Of a stretch of DNA of 64,000 bases, positions 1-8,959 are shown piece by piece. The translations under genes were made by a program, and so were the position numbers. The DNA lies in contig NZ_WAEM01000001.1 of NCBI RefSeq assembly GCF_008806775.1, positions 310,001 through 374,000 of the forward strand, written 5' to 3'. Origin of the DNA: Flavobacterium luteum (lineage in GTDB: Bacteria; Bacteroidota; Bacteroidia; Flavobacteriales; Flavobacteriaceae). A model generated the notes under the pieces. It saw nothing but the letters and a program-made list of their open reading frames with translations, searched no databases and had not been told where the DNA came from. Every line of letters begins with the position of its first letter. Positions within the stretch are counted from its first letter, which is position 1.

Positions 1-344
1 AAACCAGAAGTTTTATACAACAAAGACTAGAAAGTAAAGACAGTATTATCTTCATTGCTATTCAATCGGATACAATTTTAGGATTCTCACAACTATATCC
101 ATCATTTACTACAATAGGAGTTCAGGAAATTTGGATTTTAAACGACTTATTTATTAAACCTAAATTCAGACAAAATGGTGTAGCAAAAATGTTGATTGAA
201 TATATCCTAGATTACTGCAAAGATACTAACAGAAAAAAAGTGATTTTATCTACTGCATATAATAATGACAAAGCGCAGCGACTTTATGAAAAATTAGGTT
301 TTACAAAAACAAAATTTTACAATTACGAAAAGTATAACTTATAA
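1..344 (+). CDS. GNAT family N-acetyltransferase, C-terminal part (5' end outside window)
   Basis: The reading frame is open from base 3 to the stop at 342-344, so only about 113 C-terminal residues are visible. They show the GNAT acetyl-CoA fold: a strand ending in LNDLFI, then the pyrophosphate-binding segment KPKFRQNGVAKML (family pattern R/QxxGxG/A), then a helix and the late motif YEKLGF. The protein should transfer an acetyl group from acetyl-CoA to a small-molecule or protein amine; the substrate cannot be read. The next gene starts 2 bases after the stop, so the two are probably co-transcribed. Confidence 0.85.
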   Translation, partial: TRSFIQQRLESKDSIIFIAIQSDTILGFSQLYPSFTTIGVQEIWILNDLFIKPKFRQNGVAKMLIEYILDYCKDTNRKKVILSTAYNNDKAQRLYEKLGFTKTKFYNYEKYNL

Positions 345-346
345 CT

Positions 347-790
347 ATGAAACAAAGAATCAATATAAAACAATTAGAACCAGAAGCATATAAAGTAATG
401 TATGCAATGGAAAAATATTTATTAACGACAGATTTAACAGCTCAACTGAGAGAACTCATAAAAATACGAGTTTCACAAATAAATAAATGTGCTTACTGTA
501 TTGAAATACATACAAAAGACGCAAGAAAAATAGGTGAAACAGAACAAAGAATTTATGCCTTATCAGCATGGGAGGAATGTCCTCTTTTTTCAGAGGAAGA
601 AAAAGCAGTTCTGGCTTTGACCGATTCTATAACAAAAATAGCAAATCATGGAGTTAATGATTTTATCTTTAAAAATGTTCAGTCGTATTTTACAGAAAAC
701 CAAATTGCTCAAATGATAATAGCTATAAATCAAATGAACTTTTGGAACAGAATTGCTATTTCAACAAAAATGTTCCATCCGTTAAATTGA
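347..790 (+). CDS. Carboxymuconolactone decarboxylase/AhpD-like protein
   Basis: This 147-residue protein is of the AhpD-like alkylhydroperoxidase (CMD) family. The core is CAYC at about residues 48-51 followed by EIHTKDARKIGET, which is the family CxxC-x3-H arrangement with a downstream ARKxGE. In AhpD-like proteins the cysteine pair and the histidine carry out thiol-based peroxide reduction. Length and motif order are typical. It lies immediately downstream of the partial GNAT gene. The substrate is unknown and no lipoyl partner gene is nearby. Confidence 0.9.
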   Translation: MKQRINIKQLEPEAYKVMYAMEKYLLTTDLTAQLRELIKIRVSQINKCAYCIEIHTKDARKIGETEQRIYALSAWEECPLFSEEEKAVLALTDSITKIANHGVNDFIFKNVQSYFTENQIAQMIIAINQMNFWNRIAISTKMFHPLN

Positions 791-893
791 CAAAAGAAAT
801 ATTAAATTAATATATATTATTTTAAAAAGAGCAAATAGAATAGTTTTTAAATAATAAAATTGAAAAATATTGTACTACCAAATAAATACACAA

Positions 894-1316
894 ATGATTA
901 AAATAGGTCAAACTAAGACAGTTTCTAGCGAAGTAACCGATAATGATACAGCTAAATCACTTTTAATTGGTTTTGGAGAAACATTGCCAACTGACAATTA
1001 TGCTGATGTTTTTGCCACAACAAAAATGATAGGGCTAATGGAATTGGCAGCAGGAAGACTTCTTTATGCAATACAAAATAGTAATCAGTTATCCGTTGGA
1101 GTTGATGTAAGTATTAAACATTTAAATGCAACTCCAGTTGGTCAACAAGTTACTGCAACTGCAACATTTATAGGGCAAGAAGGATTGCTCTATAAATTTA
1201 AAGTTGATGCATTTGATAATGGAGGTAAAATTGGAGAAGGATTTCATACAAGAGCTATTATTGAAATTGACAGACTTGTTTCAGGCGCTGAACGAAGAAT
1301 TTTAAATAATAAATAA
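894..1316 (+). CDS. Hotdog-fold thioesterase (FlK-like family)
   Basis: This is a protein of about 140 residues with the pattern of the fluoroacetyl-CoA thioesterase-like hotdog family: VFATTKMIGLMELAA near the N-terminus (central helix with the ME pair), then VDVSIKHLNATPVGQQVTATA and a C-terminal strand KIGEGFHTRAI. An in-frame TTG at 870 would add eight residues, but the ATG at 894 gives the usual family start. It should hydrolyse an acyl-CoA thioester; the acyl group is unknown. It is separated by 103 bases from the AhpD-like gene and may have its own promoter. Confidence 0.8.
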   Translation: MIKIGQTKTVSSEVTDNDTAKSLLIGFGETLPTDNYADVFATTKMIGLMELAAGRLLYAIQNSNQLSVGVDVSIKHLNATPVGQQVTATATFIGQEGLLYKFKVDAFDNGGKIGEGFHTRAIIEIDRLVSGAERRILNNK

Positions 1317-1438
1317 TAGGGAATAAATATAAAATATTTAAATCAATAAAAATAAAGATAGTAAGTTATTGAAATTAAAATAATATTTGTTTCTTAAATG
1401 AACTTATCGAATAGTATTAAAATAATAAATTTAAAAAT

Positions 1439-2062
1439 ATGGCTGCACCTAATAAAAATACAGTTTTTCCTTTAGGAAATTATGAAAGACTATGCTTTCT
1501 AAAGAATATCATTAAGAATCCCAATATCATTGTTGGTGATTATACTTATTATGATGATTTTGAAAACGTTCACAATTTTGAAAAAAACGTAAAGTATCAT
1601 TTTGACTTTATTGGCGATCGACTCATTATTGGAAAATTTTGTATGATAGCTTCCAATGTTACATTTATAATGAATGGAGCCAATCATTTAACCCAATCAA
1701 TTAGTTCCTATCCTTTTGCTGTTTTTGGAGAAGATTGGAAAACTGCAATGGAGGGTAAAAACTATCCCACTAAAGGTGATACAATAATTGGGAATGATGT
1801 TTGGATTGGCTTTAACGCCACAATTATGCCTGGAGTAACTATTGGAGATGGAGCTATTATAGCTTCTAACACAACAGTGACAAAAAATGTTGCACCTTAT
1901 ACAATTGTTGGAGGAAATCCTGCAAAAGAAATTAAGAAACGATTTTCTAATGAGCAAATCGAAACGCTTTTAAAGCAACAATGGTGGAATTGGCCTATAG
2001 AAAAAATAACACAAAATGTTCAGAATTTAACTGGGGATAACTTTACCATATTTGAAAAATGA
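1439..2062 (+). CDS. Vat/CatB-type xenobiotic O-acetyltransferase
   Basis: This 207-residue protein has the left-handed beta-helix hexapeptide-repeat fold of xenobiotic acetyltransferases. Recognisable blocks are [20 protein letters not shown] (about residues 65-84, with the catalytic His), then [19 protein letters not shown] and the distal [15 protein letters not shown]-terminal GDYTYYDD and C-terminal QQWWNWP also match the family. Vat enzymes acetylate group A streptogramins, and CatB-type enzymes acetylate chloramphenicol. The sequence looks closer to Vat as I remember it, but the substrate cannot be settled by reading. Its TGA overlaps the ATG of the next gene. Confidence 0.85.
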   Translation: MAAPNKNTVFPLGNYERLCFLKNIIKNPNIIVGDYTYYDDFENVHNFEKNVKYHFDFIGDRLIIGKFCMIASNVTFIMNGANHLTQSISSYPFAVFGEDWKTAMEGKNYPTKGDTIIGNDVWIGFNATIMPGVTIGDGAIIASNTTVTKNVAPYTIVGGNPAKEIKKRFSNEQIETLLKQQWWNWPIEKITQNVQNLTGDNFTIFEK

Positions 2063-3393
2063 AAAAAAAAATAATTTTACTTCTTGTACTTTTTGGAATT
2101 GTCTTTACTACCCAATCACAAGAAAAAAACCAAAAAATAGATAGTCTTTTAATTTCTTATTCTAAAATATACAGATTTAATGGTACAGCTTTGGTTTATA
2201 GAAAAGGTAAAGTGATTTTAGAAAAAGGATACGGTTATCAGGATATTAATAATAACGTTCCCAATACCTCAAGTACTATTTTCCAAGTCGGATCAATAAC
2301 AAAACAATTTACAGCAACAGTTATTTTAAAATTAGTTGAGGATAACAAACTAACACTTCAAGATCGATTGACAAAATATTTTCCTGATTATCCAAGAGGA
2401 AATGAGATAACAATTGCTCATTTACTTAGTCATACATCAGGCATATATGAATATTTTAGAAATCCTGAATATCATATAACAAAAAGTGAAAAACCATTGA
2501 CAAAAGAAGAGAGAATAGCTCTTTTTAAAGACAAAGCAATGGATTTCAATCCTGGTACTGCGTTTTCCTATTGCAATTCGGGTTATGAACTTTTAGGTTT
2601 AATCATAGAAAAAATTACTCATAAGCCCTACGAACAAGTAGTTAGAGAAATGATTTTAAAACCCCTTAAAATGAAGAATAGCGGTTTTGATTTTATTGGT
2701 TTAAAGAGCAATTTAAAAGCAAAACCTTACACTATGTATTCAAAAAATAAAATAATAGAATCGATACCATGGGATTCGACAGCTACTTATTCGGCAGGAT
2801 CTATGTACAGTAATGCTAAAGATTTGTATTTGTGGAATGAGGGTTTATTAAAAAATAAAATAATTAAAAAATCTACATTAGAAAATGCCTATACTCCAGT
2901 ATTGAATGATTATGGGTATGCGTGGTGGATAGAAACATTGTATGATAAACGAGTAGTTTCTCATGGCGGTAATGTCGATGGATTTACAAGTCATTTCATA
3001 AGAGTTCCTGAAGACGATATTTGTATTGTGTTACTAAACAATACTTACAATCATGAAATTGAAACTATTGGCAATTTCATTTTAGCAATATTGTATAACA
3101 AGCCCTATAAAGAACTAAACGAAATTAAAATACCTAATGAAGATTTAAAGAAATATGTGGGTAAGTATGAAGTGAATTCTGAGTATAGTATTCTAATTTC
3201 GTGTAATAATAATCAGTTGGTTGCTCAGATAAATGGTGAACCTAAATTTGAGATATTTGCCCAAAATTTAGAATCTTTCTTTTCCAAAGAGGAAGATTTA
3301 AGAATGAAATTCAAATCCGACAACAGTACAACATATAATAAAATAAGCATTTTTAGAGGGCTTAATACCAAGCGAGGTGTAAAAGTAGAATGA
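2059..3393 (+). CDS. Serine beta-lactamase-like hydrolase (class C/AmpH type)
   Basis: This 444-residue protein starts with a signal peptide ([20 protein letters not shown]), so it is exported. The beta-lactamase/DD-peptidase-like core has the SxxK motif as SITK (in VGSITKQFT), a tyrosine motif as [10 protein letters not shown], and the third motif as SHGGNVDGF. These are the three active-site boxes of the class C/PBP4*-like esterase family. The C-terminal ~100 residues form an extra domain common in Bacteroidota members. It overlaps the acetyltransferase gene by 4 bases (ATGA), so the two form an operon. It may act on peptides or esters rather than antibiotics. Confidence 0.85.
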   Translation: MKKKIILLLVLFGIVFTTQSQEKNQKIDSLLISYSKIYRFNGTALVYRKGKVILEKGYGYQDINNNVPNTSSTIFQVGSITKQFTATVILKLVEDNKLTLQDRLTKYFPDYPRGNEITIAHLLSHTSGIYEYFRNPEYHITKSEKPLTKEERIALFKDKAMDFNPGTAFSYCNSGYELLGLIIEKITHKPYEQVVREMILKPLKMKNSGFDFIGLKSNLKAKPYTMYSKNKIIESIPWDSTATYSAGSMYSNAKDLYLWNEGLLKNKIIKKSTLENAYTPVLNDYGYAWWIETLYDKRVVSHGGNVDGFTSHFIRVPEDDICIVLLNNTYNHEIETIGNFILAILYNKPYKELNEIKIPNEDLKKYVGKYEVNSEYSILISCNNNQLVAQINGEPKFEIFAQNLESFFSKEEDLRMKFKSDNSTTYNKISIFRGLNTKRGVKVE

Positions 3394-3412
3394 TATATTT
3401 TAGGTAATTGAT

Positions 3413-4180
3413 TTATTTTTCTATCCACTCACGAAAAGCTGCAGTATTGCTTTGGCTCGTTTTCAGGTGGCTTGCGAAACCTTTCATTTTGACAGCTAAA
3501 ATGTTTTTTGTGTAGCGATCCACCTTTTCTATGTGTTGTTTGCTGATGAGTTCACTTCGGTTTATCCTAAAGAAATCCGAACAATCTACTTGCTCTTCAA
3601 TTTCTTTTAAAGTTGCTTCGTTTAATAAATGTTTTTTACCCGTAATGTCAAAAGCAAAAATAACACCTTCATTGGCACCAAAAAATGTAATATTTTCTAT
3701 ATCTACAAAAAAGAATCCTCTATTTGTATGTATCGTAAAACGTTTTTTGTAAGACTGTTTTGTGAAGTTTTCTTCAATGAGTTTTGAAAGTTTGTTTAGC
3801 TGTATATTTTCTTCAGATGATGAATTTTTGAAAAGCAAAAATTTGTCCCAGGCTTGCTGAAAACGCTCCTTCGAAAAAGGTTTCAACAAATAAGCAATTC
3901 CGTTAGTTTCAAAAGCATTCATCCAAAACTGGTCGTAAGCCGTTGTAAAAATAATGGGACAGGAAATTGAGACTTCTTTGTAAATTTCAAAAGCATTACC
4001 GTCCAGCAATTCAATGTCTGAGAAAATTAAATCTACCGATGTGTTTTTCAAAAAAGTAACTGCCGAAACTACATTATCAATTTCGTCAACAACTTTGGTA
4101 GCACTATCCAGCTCTTCAAGAAATCTTTTCAGCTTTTTTCTTGCTGGTATTTCGTCTTCTATAATAAGTATTTTTATCAT
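3413..4180 (-). CDS. LytTR-family response regulator
   Basis: This 255-residue protein has an N-terminal receiver domain with acidic residues EDE near residues 8-10, the phosphoacceptor Asp at about 55 in LIFSDIELLDG, and a conserved Lys in YLLKPF. The C-terminal ~100 residues form a LytTR DNA-binding domain, with FFRINRSELISKQHIEKV as a typical stretch. It overlaps the sensor kinase gene by 4 bases, so the kinase and regulator are one transcript. The target genes are not evident. Confidence 0.93.
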   Translation of the reverse strand: MIKILIIEDEIPARKKLKRFLEELDSATKVVDEIDNVVSAVTFLKNTSVDLIFSDIELLDGNAFEIYKEVSISCPIIFTTAYDQFWMNAFETNGIAYLLKPFSKERFQQAWDKFLLFKNSSSEENIQLNKLSKLIEENFTKQSYKKRFTIHTNRGFFFVDIENITFFGANEGVIFAFDITGKKHLLNEATLKEIEEQVDCSDFFRINRSELISKQHIEKVDRYTKNILAVKMKGFASHLKTSQSNTAAFREWIEK

Positions 4181-5199
4181 TTTGGTCGAATTATTGGAAT
4201 GATTAGAGAAAACTCATTGTCTGATTTTTGAATTACAATTGGGTCGTGTGTCAGTAATTTATATTGCTCTTTGATGTTTTGCAATGCGCGTCCAGAAGTA
4301 GTTTTTGAACTCCGTTTAGGTATAAAATTATTCGATATACAAATAGTATCTGTTGCTTCAATTTTTATACAGATAGGATTGTCTGTTGATCCAAAGTTAT
4401 GCTGAATTGCATTTTCAATTAGTAGTTGAAGCGTTAAGGGCACAATATAGCCACTTCCTATACTTTCAATTTTAAGTTGATACGCTTTACCATATTTGTG
4501 TTGTATCAATTTAAAGTATTGCATAGCAAAAGCCAATTCTTCGTGTATTGGAACAAGATTTTTATCTGTTGCTTGTAAAACATAACGGTAAATATTTGCA
4601 AACTCATTCAAAAATTCTGAAGCTTTGTGTTTGTCTTCTTCAATCAATTGGTCTAAAACATTCAGATTGTTGAACAAAAAATGTGGATTAAGTTGTGTTT
4701 TAAGTTGATTGATTCTGCTTTCGGATAGGGCGTGATTGTATGTTGCTACTAGTTCCTGATGTTTTTTATTTTTGAGATAATTGTAATACGCAAAAATAAA
4801 ACTGCCATAAATAAATCCGTCTATAAGAGATGTTAGTGATGAAAGGCAGATGGTATTCCAATTAAAATTCCTTTCGATATTACCAAATATAAAAGAAATC
4901 AGCAATGATATTGATTGTATGATAAGCAGATATACTATTAGTGATGCACTAAATATTTTAATCATCTTTTTTGTAGAGAACACCTTTGATTCCTGCCAGT
5001 ATTTAATAAAAAAATAAAACACAAAAAATAAGATTCCAACTTCAATTAGTTTAGCAATAGCAGCCTCAGGTGTGAAGATGTAAATGTTCAATTCTCTTCT
5101 AATTAGAATTCGAGAATAAATGGATTGCAGATAGGCAAACAACAAGATAAACAGGAAAAAGTATTGGTTTTGTCTTAATTTAAGGAATGTTTTTTTCAT
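4177..5199 (-). CDS. LytS/YehU-type sensor histidine kinase
   Basis: This 340-residue membrane kinase has about four N-terminal transmembrane segments (residues ~10-130), then the His_kinase box LKTQLNPHFLFNNLN in which the His is phosphorylated. A short HATPase domain follows, with LLIENAIQHNF as the N box. This is the family that partners LytTR regulators, and the regulator gene follows with a 4-base overlap. No periplasmic sensor domain is seen, so the signal may be sensed in the membrane. Confidence 0.93.
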   Translation of the reverse strand: MKKTFLKLRQNQYFFLFILLFAYLQSIYSRILIRRELNIYIFTPEAAIAKLIEVGILFFVFYFFIKYWQESKVFSTKKMIKIFSASLIVYLLIIQSISLLISFIFGNIERNFNWNTICLSSLTSLIDGFIYGSFIFAYYNYLKNKKHQELVATYNHALSESRINQLKTQLNPHFLFNNLNVLDQLIEEDKHKASEFLNEFANIYRYVLQATDKNLVPIHEELAFAMQYFKLIQHKYGKAYQLKIESIGSGYIVPLTLQLLIENAIQHNFGSTDNPICIKIEATDTICISNNFIPKRSSKTTSGRALQNIKEQYKLLTHDPIVIQKSDNEFSLIIPIIRPK

Positions 5200-5279
5200 T
5201 GAAAAAGGGTTGTGAAATGTTACAAAAATAGCCCTATTTTCAATAAGGCTATTTGGTTAAGTTTATATTTCAGAAAAAA

Positions 5280-6026
5280 TTATTTTATTTTCTCCGGAAA
5301 CGAAGCAATTGTATTGCCTTTGTCATCAAAAAAGTCAAGTTTGGCATTATTTTGCTTGTCTACGTAAAACATAGCTCTTGGCATTCCTTTATTATCAAAA
5401 AGAAACAAACCGTTATTTTCACTTCGTGATTTTCCTAACATCACACGAGGAGCTCCTCCGACCAATCCTTGCGCTTCATACATTTTGTATTTTTCATCCG
5501 CAGCTTTAGGATCTTTTTTACTAAGCTCCTCCAGCTCTTTCATGATTTTTGCTGTTTTGCCTATTGACTCGTTTGAGGGTCTATCGTTAAACATCAAACC
5601 GCTGCTTACGAATCTATTACCTCCTTCTTTTTCATCTTGAGTAAGTAACTGCATTACTTGATCACCATCATACTGGTCAAAGGTTAGTGAAAGTCCAGAG
5701 TTGTGACCGTTTGCTTTTTTTTGTCCATCATATATGAAACCACCACATTCTATACCGTCTTCATTGAAAAATAACATACCAGAGCGTTTTTTTCTGTCCT
5801 CATTAGTTGGTTTTCCGTTAATTATAGCTTTCCCATTTGGAAATTTATCAATGTTTGTGATGATCATTTTTACGGTACCATCTTTTTCTACGATATTGAT
5901 TCTTTCTACATCAATCTCGCTAAATTTTTGATTGCCATTCTTTTTAAAAGCCGAAGAGGCAACAAACACAATGCCAATAGCAGTAGCAACTGCAAAAGTT
6001 CTTAAAAACACTAATTCTTTGTTCAT
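5280..6026 (-). CDS. Hypothetical exported protein with repeated beta-hairpin units
   Basis: This 248-residue protein has a hydrophobic N-terminus (FAVATAIGIVFVASSAF) that is probably a signal peptide or membrane anchor. The rest is rich in short units of the type 'FxDxxGxxxxxF', for example GMLFFNEDGIECGGFIYDG, GLFLFDNKGMPRAMFYVD and LDFFDDKGNTIASFPE, which suggest a beta-rich repeat fold. I recognise no enzyme motif. It stands alone between the two-component system and the START-domain gene. Confidence 0.7.
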   Translation of the reverse strand: MNKELVFLRTFAVATAIGIVFVASSAFKKNGNQKFSEIDVERINIVEKDGTVKMIITNIDKFPNGKAIINGKPTNEDRKKRSGMLFFNEDGIECGGFIYDGQKKANGHNSGLSLTFDQYDGDQVMQLLTQDEKEGGNRFVSSGLMFNDRPSNESIGKTAKIMKELEELSKKDPKAADEKYKMYEAQGLVGGAPRVMLGKSRSENNGLFLFDNKGMPRAMFYVDKQNNAKLDFFDDKGNTIASFPEKIK

Positions 6027-6267
6027 TTCTTAAATTATTTTAGTTAAACATAGCGCAAAACTATTCTAAGTGTTTTTGCTATTCTAACATAAAACAACGA
6101 GTTAAGGAATAAATCATTTAAACAAAGGAAATTTTGGATTGAACTTAATAATAAAATTTTTAATTGATTTTAGATATTTACACTATTTCTTAACCAAAGT
6201 CAATGAATCAAGAATGCAATATATTGCTCCTTTGCAGAATTAATTCACTATAAAATAAATAAAAGGT

Positions 6268-6891
6268 ATGAAAAGTAGATTGTATATATTTATAATTACA
6301 AATTTAGTTCTAATAATGAATTCTTTTGCCCAAACAACAGAGTGGAAAACAGAATCAGTTGACAAAGGAAAAATTACTGTTAAAAGTAAAATTTCTAAAA
6401 GAACCAATGATGAAACTACACTACCCTTAATTGAATATATAGTTACCACAACCGAAAGTGTTAGTTTTCAAAAATGTATTCTTACTATGAAAGATGTTTC
6501 AAAACACAATCAGTTTTTAGATTTAAAGAGTTCTTTTATTGTAAATAAAAACAATGATAAAGAATATGTTGTTTATTATTGCTTTAATGCCCCTTGGCCA
6601 TTTTCGCCAACAGATTGTGTAGCCAAAATGACTTTTGACGACTACAAAGTAAGTAAGATTGCTGTATTTACATTAAAAGAAGCACCTTTGTTATATAAAG
6701 CAACAGATTATAAACGATTCAATTTTTATAATGTAGTTTATACATTTAAAGATTTAGGAAACGGAAAAGTGGAAATTACACTTACTGCGAAAATGTCTCC
6801 TCCTGTAAGTGTTCCGTTATGGTTAATTAGGAATGGATTTCCTGAAATTGGGTCAGATATCGTTCGAAAGTTTGTAAAGTTGGTCAAATAA
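6268..6891 (+). CDS. START/SRPBCC-domain exported protein
   Basis: This 207-residue protein has a signal peptide ending near FAQT. The mature part resembles a START-like lipid-binding fold, with the pattern KMTFDDYKVSKIAVF...TLKEAPLL and the C-terminal helix SVPLWLIRNGFPEIGSDIVRKFVKLV. Such proteins bind hydrophobic ligands, and exported Bacteroidota versions are uncharacterised. The next gene starts 15 bases downstream, so an operon is likely. The ligand is unknown. Confidence 0.75.
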   Translation: MKSRLYIFIITNLVLIMNSFAQTTEWKTESVDKGKITVKSKISKRTNDETTLPLIEYIVTTTESVSFQKCILTMKDVSKHNQFLDLKSSFIVNKNNDKEYVVYYCFNAPWPFSPTDCVAKMTFDDYKVSKIAVFTLKEAPLLYKATDYKRFNFYNVVYTFKDLGNGKVEITLTAKMSPPVSVPLWLIRNGFPEIGSDIVRKFVKLVK

Positions 6892-6906
6892 TTAAATTAA
6901 ACAGCA

Positions 6907-7578
6907 ATGAATAATAGGATAATCAAGAAAAGTATTTTTGCAAAATTGACTGGGTATTCACTTATAATAATGGCTATTTCAGCAGGGTTTTCACTAGGCT
7001 TTGTTTTTCCAAAAATATTTAATGAAAGACAACTGTATATTGCCCAAATTAATATCGCTAAAAATGAATTCCTTTACAAATGGATGCTAATAGGACTTGT
7101 AGTAGTTTTATTACTAGATATTTTGGTTTCCTATTCACTCTATAAATACTTTAAAAGCGACAACAAAAAATTGGCATTATTGTCAGGTATATTACGAATG
7201 TTGTATTCTTTGCTATTTGGTATTGCAATTTTATATCTGTCAAAAAATATTACACAATATAATAATACCATAGTTATTGAAAATTATTATTTGTTTCAAA
7301 AGATATGGTCAATAGGACTGATTGTTTTTGGCATTCATCTACTTTTAATCAGTGTATTAATGAAGCTACATAAAGTAATACCTAGAATTTTGTGGTATTT
7401 GATGATTATTGCCGGGATGTCATACATTTTGATTCACTTATTAAAAACTGTTTTTCCACATTTACCTGAATTAGGCAATCTACTAAACTTAATTTTAGGC
7501 TTACCAATGGCTTTAGCAGAATTGTGCCTTGCAATTTGGTTGATTGTTAAAGGAGGAAAAGGAGATAGAAAAATATAA
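6907..7578 (+). CDS. DUF4386-family membrane protein
   Basis: This 223-residue integral membrane protein has about six predicted transmembrane helices, with the N-terminal AKLTGYSLIIMAISAGFS and the C-terminal LGLPMALAELCLAIWLIVKGG typical of DUF4386. A second, diverged member lies at 50456-51151. No function is established. It follows the START-domain gene closely and converges on the Crp-family gene. Confidence 0.85.
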   Translation: MNNRIIKKSIFAKLTGYSLIIMAISAGFSLGFVFPKIFNERQLYIAQINIAKNEFLYKWMLIGLVVVLLLDILVSYSLYKYFKSDNKKLALLSGILRMLYSLLFGIAILYLSKNITQYNNTIVIENYYLFQKIWSIGLIVFGIHLLLISVLMKLHKVIPRILWYLMIIAGMSYILIHLLKTVFPHLPELGNLLNLILGLPMALAELCLAIWLIVKGGKGDRKI

Positions 7579-7585
7579 AAAGAAA

Positions 7586-8164
7586 TTAGTGTTTTTTGAT
7601 AATTCGCTTTCTAATTCTGCTCAAAGATTCTGGTTTAACACCTATGTAACTCGCTATTTGGTATTGAGGTATTTTTTGTAATAATTCAGGTCTTGAATTT
7701 AAGAGTTTTACATAGCGTTGTTCGGGAGTGTCTGTGGTGTAAGTTGCCATTAGTTCCTGCTGTTCTGCAAAAACTTTTTCCATTACTCTTCTTGAAACAG
7801 TTTCTAGTTTTGGAAAACGATTGTATAAATCTTCTTCTTTCTCTCTGTTTCCAACTACTAGAAAACAGTCTGTAGCACAAGCCATAAAATGATTTGATGG
7901 AAGGTTGTTACTAAAACTATTTAAAGAAATTACCCATTGTTCTTCAGTGAAAAAATTAGCTGTTTTTTCTTCACCATCAACAATAAAGTATTGTCTAACA
8001 CAGCCTTCTAAAACAAAATAAGCCTCTGTTGAAATTTGTCCCTCTTTAAGTAATATAGTCCCTTTTTCAAAGTTTTTAATAATCATGGTTGCTGCAATTG
8101 CATCAGCTTCTTCTTTAGTGATAGGCATTATTTTTGAAAAATAATCTAATAATTTTTGCTCCAT
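7586..8164 (-). CDS. Crp/Fnr-family transcriptional regulator
   Basis: This protein of about 192 residues has an N-terminal cyclic-nucleotide-binding-like beta barrel (FEKGTILLKEGQISTEAYFVLEGCVRQYF) and a short C-terminal helix-turn-helix (YQIASYIGVKPESLSRIRKRI). I chose the ATG giving MEQKLLDYF because that is the usual family start; an upstream ATG would add 17 residues unlike the family. The cNMP-contacting Arg pattern is not obvious, so it may not bind cAMP. It is convergent with the DUF4386 gene. Confidence 0.9.
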   Translation of the reverse strand: MEQKLLDYFSKIMPITKEEADAIAATMIIKNFEKGTILLKEGQISTEAYFVLEGCVRQYFIVDGEEKTANFFTEEQWVISLNSFSNNLPSNHFMACATDCFLVVGNREKEEDLYNRFPKLETVSRRVMEKVFAEQQELMATYTTDTPEQRYVKLLNSRPELLQKIPQYQIASYIGVKPESLSRIRKRIIKKH

Positions 8165-8310
8165 TTTAAGTTTATTTACCAATGTATATTGCCACATTGC
8201 AAAATTAAACTGCAAAATTAAAACAAAATCAACTATTTTATTGTCTCATAACTACAATCTTTAAATATTAGTTATTACTATTTTTATTTTAAAATGTGAC
8301 CAAATAATTA

Positions 8311-8829
8311 TTAATCTTCTTTTTTGTAGATTTTGAATAACATTATTTTTTCTTTTCTATGTGAAACCTTAATATAATCTTCAAATTCAAGCCCTATTTT
8401 TTTTAAAAGATTTTGTGAAGCTATATTTTTTACTAGTGTAATTCCTTTAATTTCCTTTAATTTAAAATCATTAAATGCAACTTCTTTCAATTTATTGACA
8501 CTCTCAAAAGCATAACCAAATTTTTCATAGTTTGGCAGCAATGCAAAGCCAATGTCAATTCCATCTATTCCATCTCTATTATAAAGTCCACAAGAACCTA
8601 TTTTTTTATTATCTGATTTTCTAATAATAGTGAAATTTCCAAATCCAAGTCTTTCAATCTGTGGTAGTAATTTATTGGCTATGTATTCTTCAGCATCTTT
8701 TATAGAATAAACACCACGATCACCAATGAACTCAATCCATTTTTTAGTATTTAAAAGTTCAAATATAAATTGAGCATCTTCAATAGATGTTGGCTTAATA
8801 ATTAATCGTTCAGTTTCTATTATTTTCAT
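8311..8829 (-). CDS. GNAT acetyltransferase, RimJ/RimL type
   Basis: This 172-residue protein begins with ETERLIIKPTSIEDAQFIF, the standard RimJ/RimL-type start. It has the acceptor-site segment IGSCGLYNRDGIDGIDIGFALLP and the late motif NIASQNLLKKIGLEFED. These enzymes N-acetylate proteins or small amines with acetyl-CoA. It is monocistronic, with about 130 bases of AT-rich sequence on its integrase side. The substrate is unknown. Confidence 0.9.
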   Translation of the reverse strand: MKIIETERLIIKPTSIEDAQFIFELLNTKKWIEFIGDRGVYSIKDAEEYIANKLLPQIERLGFGNFTIIRKSDNKKIGSCGLYNRDGIDGIDIGFALLPNYEKFGYAFESVNKLKEVAFNDFKLKEIKGITLVKNIASQNLLKKIGLEFEDYIKVSHRKEKIMLFKIYKKED

Positions 8830-8959
8830 TTATTAAATCTTAGTTTTCTTTAATTTTTTGGATAGTACATCATATCAAAATTATTTTTATTTTTTTTTAA
8901 ATTGATTGATTTAAGTTAAGATTTTAAAAAACTGATTAACTAATATTGTAAGATATTTG

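Noticed and set aside
8830..8959. Far att end of the left element just left of its integrase
   Set aside because: No copy of the tRNA-end repeat is present there or elsewhere in 1-10465.
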